64,000 bases of DNA from Jejudonia soesokkakensis (GTDB lineage Bacteria > Bacteroidota > Bacteroidia > Flavobacteriales > Flavobacteriaceae), in NCBI RefSeq assembly GCF_042664795.1, contig NZ_JBHTBN010000004.1:62001-126000 (forward strand), given 5' to 3'. This document shows, piece after piece, positions 32,912-41,372 of the stretch. A program made the translations under genes and the position numbers. Positions within the stretch are counted from its first letter, which is position 1. Every line of letters begins with the position of its first letter. The notes under the pieces were generated by a model. The model saw only the letters and a list, made by a program, of their open reading frames with translations, was not told the origin of the DNA and did no database searches.

Positions 32912-34501
32912 TTATTGTTTTGGCGTCTCCAGCTCAAGAATCTTATTGAGCATAGTGTCGTTCTTATTAAGGATAAACTCGAAAGCATTAGGACCATATA
33001 CTTGTTGAGCAATATTTGCTTTAATTATCTGATCCAGGTCTGCTTTGTAGGCAGATAGGTCTATTTGCGCATTATTTAATCTCGCGTACGTTATAAATTC
33101 TTCGGAAAGAGTTGAAGGCACTTTATAATCATTGTAAAAACTAGTGAGATTCATGGCTTCAAATTGACTTCGGTTTTTTTCAAGATATTCAAAAATAAAA
33201 TAACTCATAAAATTACTTCTGGATACGTACTGAAGGGTTTCATTTGCTACACTGGTATCTTTAGGGACAAAAATATCTGGTGTAATGCCACCGCCACCAT
33301 ACACCACTTTTCCGCCTGGCGTTACATATTTAAGTGAGTCGGCCACCTGAATACTATCTTCTGAAATTAATTCGCCATTACGATAGCGGTTTTCATAATC
33401 GCTATAATAATCTGCATTTCCATTTCCGTAAGGACGTTGTATAGAACGTCCTGTGGGCGTGTAATATCGTGCAATTGTAAGCCGTATAGCACTCCCATCG
33501 CCTAACGACATCTCACGTTGAACTAGGCCTTTTCCAAAAGATCTTCTTCCAATAATAGTTCCTCTGTCATTGTCCTGAAGCGCACCTGCTACAATTTCAC
33601 TTGCCGAAGCAGAATTTTCGTCAATAAGCACATATAATCTGCCCTCTTCAAAGTCTCCTCTTTTTGTAGAAATCGTTTGTTCTTCATCCCCATTTTTGTT
33701 TCGGGTAAGTAAGATTAATTTGTCTTTAGAGAGAAATTCATCTGCAATTCTTTCGGCTACGTCAATATATCCGCCAGGGTTTCCTCTTAAATCCAGAACA
33801 ATTTTAGTGGCCCCCTCATCGAGGACTTCATCTAGGGCATTCTTAAATTCATCGTAGGACGTTTCAGAAAAACGGTTCAGTTTTATATAACCAATATCTT
33901 CGTTGAGTTTGTACGTCGCATCCACACTTATTAGTGGCACTTCATTTCTTTTTACCGTAATATCTAGCAATTCATCTTCTCCTTCTCGATACACTTTGAG
34001 CTTGACCTTGGAGTTTATTTCCCCTTTAAGGTAGGCAGTAATGCTATCTTGTGAAAAATCTTCTCCAAACATTTTCTTTCCATCGGCATACAAAATACGG
34101 TCTCCCCCTTTTATTCCTGCTTTTGCTGCCGGTCCATCTTCAATAGCTCTAATAACGGCGATAGAATCTTTATACGGGTAAAAACTGATTCCAATCCCGA
34201 CGAAGTTTCCGCGCATTTCGTCTGCATTATCTTCATATTGATCTATAGGAATATATACTGAATGCGGATCGAGATTTTCTAAAATTCCATTTACGGTAAC
34301 ATCTACAATACTGTCTGTATTCACAGCATCCACATATTCATAGTCAATATAGTCTATAAGCCTGTTGAGTTTATCTTTTTTAGAATTTGTAGCAAAGATT
34401 TTTTCAGTAGCGTCATTAAAATTAAGTTTAGAGCCCAAAAAAATACCAGCAACGATTGCGATGCTTAAAAGGAGTGGCAAATATTTTTTCTGATAACCCA
34501 T
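32912..34501 (-). CDS. S41 family C-terminal processing protease (CtpA/Prc-like)
   Basis: 529 residues. An N-terminal membrane anchor or signal (YLPLLLSIAIVAGIFLGS), a PDZ domain at about 95-175 (FVGIGISFYPY, GPAAKAGIKGGDRI) and the S41 core with DLRGNPGGYIDVAERI. The catalytic serine lies in DENSASASE (S299) and the lysine in SFGKG (K324). It is a periplasmic protease that cleaves unstructured C-termini of substrates. The gene is 3 nt after the dCMP deaminase gene on the same strand. Confidence 0.94.
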   Translation of the reverse strand: MGYQKKYLPLLLSIAIVAGIFLGSKLNFNDATEKIFATNSKKDKLNRLIDYIDYEYVDAVNTDSIVDVTVNGILENLDPHSVYIPIDQYEDNADEMRGNFVGIGISFYPYKDSIAVIRAIEDGPAAKAGIKGGDRILYADGKKMFGEDFSQDSITAYLKGEINSKVKLKVYREGEDELLDITVKRNEVPLISVDATYKLNEDIGYIKLNRFSETSYDEFKNALDEVLDEGATKIVLDLRGNPGGYIDVAERIADEFLSKDKLILLTRNKNGDEEQTISTKRGDFEEGRLYVLIDENSASASEIVAGALQDNDRGTIIGRRSFGKGLVQREMSLGDGSAIRLTIARYYTPTGRSIQRPYGNGNADYYSDYENRYRNGELISEDSIQVADSLKYVTPGGKVVYGGGGITPDIFVPKDTSVANETLQYVSRSNFMSYFIFEYLEKNRSQFEAMNLTSFYNDYKVPSTLSEEFITYARLNNAQIDLSAYKADLDQIIKANIAQQVYGPNAFEFILNKNDTMLNKILELETPKQ

Positions 34502-34504
34502 TTA

Positions 34505-34939
34505 TTAATTTAAATCTTCTATATGTGTAATTGTAACGCCTGCTTTTTCTAAAAATTTTACTCCCGAGTTATCTTTATATCCTTCATGATAGACGAGTCT
34601 AGAAATCCCAGATTGGTGAATCAACTTGCTGCACTGCTGGCATGGTGACATGGTAATATATAATGTTGCTCCTTTACAAGATTGTGTTGAAGAAGCTACT
34701 TTTAAAATTGCGTTTGCTTCAGCGTGAAGTACATACCATTTTGTATATCCTTCTTCATCTTCACAAAAGTTTTCAAATCCCGTGGGTGTTCCATTATACC
34801 CATCACTAATGATCATTTTATCTCTTACAATAAGTGCGCCAACCTGCTTTCGTTTGCAATAGGATAATTTGCTCCATTCTTTTGCCATCCGTAGATAGGC
34901 TACATCATATTTGTGTTGCTTTTCTTTCCTAATTCCCAT
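34505..34939 (-). CDS. dCMP deaminase family protein
   Basis: 144 residues. Zinc ligands and the catalytic glutamate are in LHAEANAIL, and the second cysteine pair in MSPCQQCSKLIHQSG. The N-terminus (YDVAYLRMAKEWSKLSYCKRKQVGALIVRD) matches the dCMP deaminase/ComEB type, not TadA. It probably deaminates dCMP to dUMP for thymidylate synthesis. Co-transcription with the S41 protease is common in flavobacteria. Confidence 0.92.
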   Translation of the reverse strand: MGIRKEKQHKYDVAYLRMAKEWSKLSYCKRKQVGALIVRDKMIISDGYNGTPTGFENFCEDEEGYTKWYVLHAEANAILKVASSTQSCKGATLYITMSPCQQCSKLIHQSGISRLVYHEGYKDNSGVKFLEKAGVTITHIEDLN

Positions 34940-35034
34940 AAAGGAAGTGTGTTTTTTCTGAAGTAAATGTACTTAATTAGTAGGAAAAATAGAGAAGTGT
35001 TACAGCGAAGTCTTTCTTAAATTTTCCGAAGCCA

Positions 35035-35610
35035 TTAAAAAGGCCATGAATCTGTAAGCATAGGAATGGTTCGTCCTATGACTATTGCCGAAACTCCTAT
35101 GATCCACTCTCTTTTTTTAACATGTAGTATTTTCTGAAAAAGAAATGCTGCGGCTAATACCGCAAGTACAATCACTATTTGGGAGGCTTCTATACCTAAA
35201 GCAAATGATAACAATGGTGTTACGCTGGTTTCATCATAGATCATTTTATAATAGGAGGCAAACCCAAAGCCATGGATAATTCCGAAGAAAAAAGTAATCA
35301 AATAAATCAGATATCGGGTATTCGTATGTGTTTTTTTAGCTACTATAAAGTTATAAATTGCAGCAAAAATAATAGTCACCGGGATTAAGAACTCTATCCA
35401 TTTTCCTGCTATTGCGACTAGATTATAATTCGCTAGCAGTAACGACAAACTATGTCCAATGGTAAATAATGTAATAAGTAGTAGTGCTTTTTTCCAGGTT
35501 TTAAATGTATACACAGCAACCAATACTAGAATAAATAGCACGTGATCGTAAGCATTCCAGTCAAGTACATGGTTAAATCCTAGCTGAATGTAAAACCAGA
35601 AATCTGTCAT
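35035..35610 (-). CDS. HupE/UreJ-like membrane protein
   Basis: The frame opens with TTG at 35619, but the ATG at 35610 (MTDFWFYIQLGFNHVLDW) is preferred, giving 191 residues. Six or seven helices are present. Histidine-bearing motifs DHVLFILVL and FTIGHSLSLLLA and the GIIHGFGFAS segment match HupE/UreJ proteins, which are linked to nickel or cobalt uptake. No hydrogenase or urease gene is nearby, so the metal role is unproved here. Confidence 0.88.
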   Translation of the reverse strand: MTDFWFYIQLGFNHVLDWNAYDHVLFILVLVAVYTFKTWKKALLLITLFTIGHSLSLLLANYNLVAIAGKWIEFLIPVTIIFAAIYNFIVAKKTHTNTRYLIYLITFFFGIIHGFGFASYYKMIYDETSVTPLLSFALGIEASQIVIVLAVLAAAFLFQKILHVKKREWIIGVSAIVIGRTIPMLTDSWPF

Positions 35611-35685
35611 AGGTCGCAATAGAAATTAAGAGCTATAAAGTATATGTCGTTTCAATATGTATGAAAGTAAATATAAAAATTCTTA

Positions 35686-35727
35686 CACAAAAAAACCTCC
35701 ACTCTGTGCTTTGTAGAGGGAGGTTTC
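35686..35727 (-). terminator. Terminator after the PiT gene
   Basis: AAACCTCC (35693-35700) pairs with GGAGGTTT (35719-35726), extended inside by ACTCT/AGAG, and ends in a T run on the minus strand 16 nt after the PiT stop. Confidence 0.85.
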
Positions 35728-35742
35728 TAGGTGTTATGCCTA

Positions 35743-37986
35743 CTACACTTTCTTATAACTAATATAGTATTCTTCCATTAAATTCATAAGTGCCGTTACA
35801 AGGTCTTTAGTTTCTAATAACAAACTAAAATAAAGGGTCGTGTTTTTCGGACTTGATTCTTCGGTACGTGTACGTGAAATTTGTTTTTCGATTTTTTCAG
35901 AAACATATTGAAAAAGTTCTTCTTTTTTATTTAAAACGGTTCCAATTTTTTCGAATTCACGTTTTTTGAAAATAGTTTCGATTTCCTCTAATAATGCATC
36001 TAACGATTGATCGATTTCTTGAAGATCCTTAATCTGATTAAAACGAAGCGGCTTATGATTATTATTGACGTGTTTATAACTTGCTTTAGAAATAAACTCG
36101 AGCGATTGAGCCACATCCTGTAGATACCCTAGTATGATAATATAGAAATTGCTTCCTCGAACACTTTTTTCGTCAAGATCTTTAATAAAATAAAAGATAT
36201 TGTCACGTAATTCATCAATTTCGTCATTGAGTTTCTTGACTCCCTTTTTACTCTTTTTAAGCTTGCCAGTGTCTTGAACAGCCAAACCACGAAGCATGTC
36301 TGAGTAAATTTTATTGGTTCTGGTTACAACATTTATTATATTATCTGCACTTTCCTCAATAATACCCTGTACCGTATTGCTTTCAGTTTTCTTTAATCCT
36401 GTAGTATCAAGTTTCGCAACACCTTTCTTTTTATGAGAAAGATAGTTTCTAATTAAGAGTCCGATAGCTAGAAGTAACAAGATAGCAATCGCGGTTCCTT
36501 TGCCTAAATAAATGATATATGCTAAAGTACCTGCTGCAACAAAAGCACTAAATGCTGTAAAGAACCAGCCTCCTATTACATTTAAAACTCCAGCGACTCG
36601 ATACACAGCACTTTCTCTTCCCCATGCTCTGTCTGCAAGTGAAGTACCCATCGCTACCATAAAGGTTACGTAAGTTGTAGATAACGGTAACTTCATAGAA
36701 GTTGCAATTGAAATTAATACTCCTGCTACCATTAAATTTACCGAAGCTCTAATCATGTCGAAAGCCGGTAACTCGTAGGTTTTATGCTTAGGCAACTGAA
36801 TTACAGGTTTTTTAAATCGTGAATTAAGATTTTCTCTGGTAGACTTTGGTAAAATGATGCTTAGGCCAGCCGATAAGCGAGTACCTCCTTTAACAATTGC
36901 CCTTGATAATAAGTTAGGTTGAAACTTTTCATGACCCTCTCCTTGTCTAGAAAGTCCAATTTCTGTTTCGGTAACAGTTTTTGCTTTTTTTGAAAACCAT
37001 AGTGTCAATACCATTACTGCTCCTGCAATAAAAAGCAAAATTGGTTCTGCAGGAACTTTTGATTCTAAAATATTCATAGAAAAAGTTGTAGCTGCTTCTC
37101 CAGAGGCAACCCAGGCTTCATAGGAGTGATAGGCAGCCATTGGTACTCCAATAAAGTTTACCAAATCATTCCCAGAGAACGCTAAGGCAAGACCAAATGT
37201 TCCTACAGCGATAACAATGATTAAAATGCTCTTTTTAAATAGTTTCATAAATAAAAAAGAGAATAAGGTCCAAAAAATAAAACTACCTCCAATAAGTAGG
37301 GGAGTTTGATCAGCTAACAAGCCCTGAAAATTTCCATAAAACGGAGTTCCTTTAAGACCTTTTAAGAAGATAAAATAACTAATCGCGGTTAAAGCTACGC
37401 CTCCAAATAAAGCACCAAAGTTCTTTATTTTCTTTTCGTAATGAAATGTAAAAATCATTCTGGAGATCCATTGGACGATGGCTCCAATAGAAAAGGCAAT
37501 AACAACCGAGAGCAGTATTCCTAAGATTATTTCGGTAGCTTTTGAAGTATTAATATAATTTCCTAAATCACCCCAAGTTTCGGTCTCACTTGCACCTATT
37601 TTTATCAATGACATTACTACAGCAGCTCCTAATAATTCAAAAACAATTGAAACTGTTGTTGAGGTTGGCATCCCGAGCGTATTAAAGAAATCCAGTAACA
37701 AGATATCGGTGATCATCACTGCCATAAAAATGATCATGATCTCATCAAAATAGAATTGTCCTGGGACAAAGATTCCTTTACGAGCAACCTCCATCATTCC
37801 GCTGGAAAAAACAGCTCCAATGAAAATCCCCAAACTAGCAACGATCATGATGGTTTTAAAAGAAATGGCTTTAGAACCAATCGCTGAATTTAGGAAGTTT
37901 ACCGCATCATTACTTACTCCAACAACCAAATCTGCAATTGCTAGGACAGCAAGCGCCACAAGCATTAATAAATAAATATTTTCCAT
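35743..37986 (-). CDS. Inorganic phosphate transporter (PiT family) with PhoU-like C-terminal domain
   Basis: 747 residues. Two PiT repeats are visible: the first near the N-terminus with GVSNDAVNFLNSAIGSKA, and the second with SGNDLVNFIGVPMAAYHSYEAW (the GNDxxNxxG-type signature). Around 12 membrane helices span about 1-520. From about 530 onward the sequence is soluble, helical and charged (NIINVVTRTNKIYSDMLRGL, IDELRDNIFYFIKDLDE), resembling PhoU/DUF47, so transport and its regulator are fused. It moves phosphate with Na+ or H+. It lies 77 nt downstream of the OprP-like porin, probably the same operon. Confidence 0.93.
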   Translation of the reverse strand: MENIYLLMLVALAVLAIADLVVGVSNDAVNFLNSAIGSKAISFKTIMIVASLGIFIGAVFSSGMMEVARKGIFVPGQFYFDEIMIIFMAVMITDILLLDFFNTLGMPTSTTVSIVFELLGAAVVMSLIKIGASETETWGDLGNYINTSKATEIILGILLSVVIAFSIGAIVQWISRMIFTFHYEKKIKNFGALFGGVALTAISYFIFLKGLKGTPFYGNFQGLLADQTPLLIGGSFIFWTLFSFLFMKLFKKSILIIVIAVGTFGLALAFSGNDLVNFIGVPMAAYHSYEAWVASGEAATTFSMNILESKVPAEPILLFIAGAVMVLTLWFSKKAKTVTETEIGLSRQGEGHEKFQPNLLSRAIVKGGTRLSAGLSIILPKSTRENLNSRFKKPVIQLPKHKTYELPAFDMIRASVNLMVAGVLISIATSMKLPLSTTYVTFMVAMGTSLADRAWGRESAVYRVAGVLNVIGGWFFTAFSAFVAAGTLAYIIYLGKGTAIAILLLLAIGLLIRNYLSHKKKGVAKLDTTGLKKTESNTVQGIIEESADNIINVVTRTNKIYSDMLRGLAVQDTGKLKKSKKGVKKLNDEIDELRDNIFYFIKDLDEKSVRGSNFYIIILGYLQDVAQSLEFISKASYKHVNNNHKPLRFNQIKDLQEIDQSLDALLEEIETIFKKREFEKIGTVLNKKEELFQYVSEKIEKQISRTRTEESSPKNTTLYFSLLLETKDLVTALMNLMEEYYISYKKV

Positions 37987-38063
37987 AGTTTATTTTGATT
38001 AAAGTGGTGCAAATTTCATTTTAAAATGACGAATATTTGTTACCAAATTGTTATGTTTTAATA

Positions 38064-39287
38064 TTAAAAGTGAAGATCAAACCCCACTCTAAATTCTAGT
38101 CCATTTTTTTGTCCACCCCTGGTTGCGTATGTAAAATCACTTTGAACTTTTAGTTTATGTCCTACAATGTATTTTGAAAGTCCCAAAGTGTACTCTTCTT
38201 GATTGCGTTGTCCTGTAATTTCTTCAAAACTAAGGGTAGTATATCGGCCAGCAATTTCATAGTTAGACTTAAATAAGTACCCTGCTTGTAGGTTTAAGCC
38301 ATTCCCTACTAAAACTACATCGCCTGTTGGCACTCCATCTTCGTCTAGTGCAGGAGTTCCGTTTGTTTCAGTTGCAATTGGATTGTCTGCATCTCTGTTG
38401 GTATATTCTCCCATAAATGAAAATCCATTGTATTTAAACATGGCATCAACAAAAATAGTTGAAATGTCTGTTTCATAAAAACCATCACTCGTTACAAGAT
38501 AGGAACCTAGATTACTTCTCGATTTCACTGCATCCTGATTATAATCGTAGGTAACACCCAGCATTAGTTTAGGAGTTTTTTCTCTTTTAAGATCGCTTTG
38601 AGAATAATCGCCGCCACCTTCAAATTCGCCAAACGGTAACATTTCAAACCTTCCAGTGTATTGGTGGCCTCCTATATTTCCGGTTGTAACATTCCTTCCT
38701 TCTCCCTGAGAAACAGCAAATTTTTCTCGGATCATAAATTTTTCTGAAAACATTGTATGGTGTCGTATTTGGAACCCAATATCACGGTCGATATTAAATC
38801 TGCTATTTAATATAGATCTGTCAATTAACTGAAGGTTTCCCGAAGAAACAACACGTTCTACATTTCCTGGTAATTTTGTTTGACCAGCCCACAATTCAAA
38901 GTTCTCATAGAAATTCCATTTAATAACAGCATCCAAAATTATTCTAGGGGTATTGTTGTTAAATTCATTGGCTCCTGAAACATCGCGATTAGAAAGTCCT
39001 AATTCAATTTTGTATTTTAACTTTGGAGAATAGGCAAACCCATCAAACTTTAGACGAGCTCTTCGTATTAAAAAATTCTGCTCTGGTTTCCCATATTGAT
39101 TTCCGTCATGAGCCCAAGATGATGAAGCTCTAAACTGAATTCTAGGTGCGAATTTTACACTCCAAGAGCTGTCTTTTGCAACCAAATTGAGCATTCCTTT
39201 GCCAAATTTTATATCTGTTGTTTCTTGTGATTGAACTACGTGAAGGCATAGGATACATGCCAAAAACACCAAAAGGTGAGTTTTCAT
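38064..39287 (-). CDS. Phosphate-selective porin O/P-like outer-membrane protein
   Basis: The frame opens at 39317, but the ATG at 39287 starts a signal peptide (MKTHLLVFLACILCLHVVQSQ), giving 407 residues. The mature protein is a beta barrel in which alternating strands end with FRVGFDLHF, the typical C-terminal aromatic. FLIRRARLKFDGFAYSPKLKYKIELGLSN is a signature of the porin O/P family (phosphate or polyphosphate channels). Its position just before the PiT gene supports phosphate uptake across the outer membrane. Confidence 0.9.
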   Translation of the reverse strand: MKTHLLVFLACILCLHVVQSQETTDIKFGKGMLNLVAKDSSWSVKFAPRIQFRASSSWAHDGNQYGKPEQNFLIRRARLKFDGFAYSPKLKYKIELGLSNRDVSGANEFNNNTPRIILDAVIKWNFYENFELWAGQTKLPGNVERVVSSGNLQLIDRSILNSRFNIDRDIGFQIRHHTMFSEKFMIREKFAVSQGEGRNVTTGNIGGHQYTGRFEMLPFGEFEGGGDYSQSDLKREKTPKLMLGVTYDYNQDAVKSRSNLGSYLVTSDGFYETDISTIFVDAMFKYNGFSFMGEYTNRDADNPIATETNGTPALDEDGVPTGDVVLVGNGLNLQAGYLFKSNYEIAGRYTTLSFEEITGQRNQEEYTLGLSKYIVGHKLKVQSDFTYATRGGQKNGLEFRVGFDLHF

Positions 39288-39370
39288 TATAATCGATTTT
39301 AGTTTTTGTCGCTGCAAATAACCGATTATTTTACAAGTTCAATGTTTCTAAAAGGTTAAGTTTATCAGTA

Positions 39371-39400
39371 TAAAAAAAGCTACCCCAATATGGAGTAGCT
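39371..39400 (-). terminator. Terminator-like hairpin in the porin leader
   Basis: AGCTACCCCA (39378-39387) pairs, with one mismatch, with TGGAGTAGCT (39391-39400). On the minus strand it is followed by a run of seven T. It lies about 90 nt upstream of the porin start, with no minus-strand gene directly upstream, so it may attenuate the porin-PiT transcript. The rest of this 390-bp gap holds direct repeats and the promoter of the plus-strand MORN gene. Confidence 0.6.
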
Positions 39401-39514
39401 CATTGCACTATAAATCTAGTTGACAAAAACTAAAATGATTTATTTAGTAAAGTGCAGTTGTCTTACGACATGACAAAGAAATAGAGTTAATGTGCCTTTA
39501 TTGTCACCTTAAGA

Positions 39515-39532
39515 TTAATAAATCATTAATAA
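39515..39532 (-). promoter_or_regulatory. Direct repeat with 11-bp spacing upstream of the porin
   Basis: TTAATAA occurs at 39515-39521 and 39526-39532, an 11-bp period (7-bp boxes, 4-bp spacer). The sequence is AT-rich, so chance is not excluded, but the spacing matches stronger arrays at 39594 and 44199. Confidence 0.4.
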
Positions 39533-39593
39533 TTATATACTGTCAAGTATATTTCGTATTATTTAAATAACTGATAAATAATATAATACGGAA

Positions 39594-39652
39594 TTAATGT
39601 AAACTTAATGTTATCTAAATGTTGTTTTAAAGTAAATTATCTTTTATATTTG
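39594..39652 (+). promoter_or_regulatory. Promoter with four 11-bp-phased boxes (PhoB/OmpR-like geometry)
   Basis: Boxes TTAATGT (39594), TTAATGT (39605), TAAATGT (39616) and TTAAAGT (39627) start exactly 11 bp apart. They run into a TATATTTG (39645-39652), a perfect Bacteroidota -7 box (TANNTTTG), with GTTG about 20 bp upstream as a weak -33. The layout is that of an activator-dependent promoter for the MORN gene at 39681. Confidence 0.6.
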
Positions 39653-39680
39653 ATACTATTAATAATAATATTGCCCTGTC

Positions 39681-40043
39681 ATGAAAAAAGTATTGATTTT
39701 AATTGCTATTGTATTTTGTGTGAATAGTGTTTTTTCACAAGATTCTCCTAAGGACACATTTGAGAAAAAAGGAAATTTAATTGAAGCGACACTATATCAT
39801 GATAATGGTGAAATTTCTCAAACAGGATATTATACTTTAGCTAATAAGCTGCAAGGTGAATGGATAAGTTATGATGCCCAGGGTAATAAGACTGCTGTTG
39901 CAAATTATAACAAAGGTCTAAAAGTTGGAACATGGAAGTTTTTTGACGGTAATGAAATTAAGGAAGTGGTTTATAGTAATGCTAGAATAGCAAAAGTAAG
40001 TACTTATGAAGTTAAAGATGTCCGTGTAGTGTCTAACAGATAA
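39681..40043 (+). CDS. Secreted MORN/YwqK-like repeat protein
   Basis: 120 residues. Signal peptide MKKVLILIAIVFCVNSVFSQ, then short repeats of the MORN-2/YwqK kind: NLIEATLYHDNGEISQTGYY, LQGEWISYDAQGNKTAVANY and KVGTWKFFDGNEIKEVVYS. The role is unknown; such proteins are periplasmic or surface and often regulated by nutrient stress. It is a lone gene in the middle of the phosphate-type block, with an array of 11-bp-phased boxes upstream and a terminator after it. Confidence 0.87.
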   Translation: MKKVLILIAIVFCVNSVFSQDSPKDTFEKKGNLIEATLYHDNGEISQTGYYTLANKLQGEWISYDAQGNKTAVANYNKGLKVGTWKFFDGNEIKEVVYSNARIAKVSTYEVKDVRVVSNR

Positions 40044-40062
40044 TTAAAAAATTGAGACATAT

Positions 40063-40094
40063 AAAAAAATCCCGCAATTTGCGGGATTTTTTTA
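40063..40094. terminator. Bidirectional terminator
   Basis: TCCCGC (40070-40075), loop AATTT, GCGGGA (40081-40086), flanked by A and T runs on both sides. It serves both the MORN gene and the converging beta-helix lipoprotein gene. Confidence 0.9.
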
Positions 40095-40113
40095 TATAGC
40101 TAATTCAAGAAAC

Positions 40114-41322
40114 TTAATTGCGAGCCCATCCAGCACCCCATGTGACGAAATCTGTACCAGTCCCATTTCCATCGCCAGAAATAAAATCAGCATCACTAAA
40201 TGTAAACTCAGTATCATTTTTAACTTTTGTGATCACATCTGTAAATGTAACCCCAGAAACAGCAAGAGTACCGTCAAGAACCCATTGTCCTGTAGGGCTA
40301 TCACCCATATCCCCATCAAGATCAAACCCTTCTTCAAATCCTTGGATCAATACATTGTTAAAAAGGCCTTGAGTTCCAGCTCTTAAACGAATGGCTTCAT
40401 TTCCAGTTGCAGATCCTCTACCAATGATAGTAACGTTTGTTACTGTTGGGTTAGAAAAGAATAAAGGGTCAGAGTTATTTCCAATGTCAGTGTTAAAGCC
40501 ATCACATTCAAATCCTTTATCATGCTCCACTCCGTGAACAATATATACGTCTGTTAAATTTCCACTATATCCTTCAGTCCAGTCAATAGAATCATCTTGT
40601 GATCCACTTACAGCAAGAAAACGTGCATTTACAGTTCCTCCAAAAAATTCGAATCCGTCATCTTTGCCTTCAAACGCTTGAACATACTCTACAAGAGTGC
40701 CATTTCCAACTCCGTAGAAAGAAAGACCGTTATTTTCGGTTTGTCCATCTGCAGCTCCACCAGAATATTCGACACGCACATAGCGTATAACTCCTGAGTC
40801 GTCATCTGATATAGACCCACCATAAGGAAGTTGTCCAATTTCTGAAGTAGATGTCGCGTCACCTCCAGTTACAGAATTAATAGGAGCCCTTCCCAATAAA
40901 ATTAGACCCCCCCAGTCACCCGCGTTTTGGGTTGTGGCATTAGATGTCATAATAATGGGATTGTTTGCGGTACCATTTGCTTCGATTCTCGCTCCTTGAG
41001 AAATTGCAATGTATACATTTGCCCCAGAGGCAGCTCTAATTACTGTTCCAGCTGGGATTGTCAATGTGGTTCCTTCGGTCATAATTAATGCCTCATTCAG
41101 AAAATAATTTCTTGTTCCGTCCAAAGTTAAATCTGTAGTTTGGATTCCTCCAATAGTAATTGGAGACGTTGAGTCGTTATTACCTCCGCCTGTAGTGTTT
41201 GTACTATTATCTATACTGTTATCAATATTGTTAATTACAATTTCTGCAGTGTCGTCTGCCTCACACGAAGCAAATAAAATTGCCAGGATAGCGAAGCTCA
41301 TTAAAATTTTAGTAGTCTTCAT
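40114..41322 (-). CDS. Surface lipoprotein with right-handed beta-helix-like domain
   Basis: 402 residues. Lipoprotein signal (MKTTKILMSFAILAILFASCEAD) with lipobox FASC, then a low-complexity Asn/Asp/Ser/Gly linker (about 30-55). The main body has irregular beta-helix-like repeats such as GTVIRAASGANVYIAISQGARIEANG, VEYSGGAADGQTENNGLSFYGVGNGTLVEYVQAF and IRLRAGTQGLFNNVLIQGF, with acidic loops. This type often accompanies a TonB receptor; here the receptor gene is 51 nt upstream on the same strand. It may bind the ligand at the cell surface, possibly an organophosphate. That function is inference. Confidence 0.85.
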   Translation of the reverse strand: MKTTKILMSFAILAILFASCEADDTAEIVINNIDNSIDNSTNTTGGGNNDSTSPITIGGIQTTDLTLDGTRNYFLNEALIMTEGTTLTIPAGTVIRAASGANVYIAISQGARIEANGTANNPIIMTSNATTQNAGDWGGLILLGRAPINSVTGGDATSTSEIGQLPYGGSISDDDSGVIRYVRVEYSGGAADGQTENNGLSFYGVGNGTLVEYVQAFEGKDDGFEFFGGTVNARFLAVSGSQDDSIDWTEGYSGNLTDVYIVHGVEHDKGFECDGFNTDIGNNSDPLFFSNPTVTNVTIIGRGSATGNEAIRLRAGTQGLFNNVLIQGFEEGFDLDGDMGDSPTGQWVLDGTLAVSGVTFTDVITKVKNDTEFTFSDADFISGDGNGTGTDFVTWGAGWARN

Positions 41323-41372
41323 TTTTAGTTTACGTATTAATTAATTGTTTGTTTTTCAGTTTAGTATTCAGA

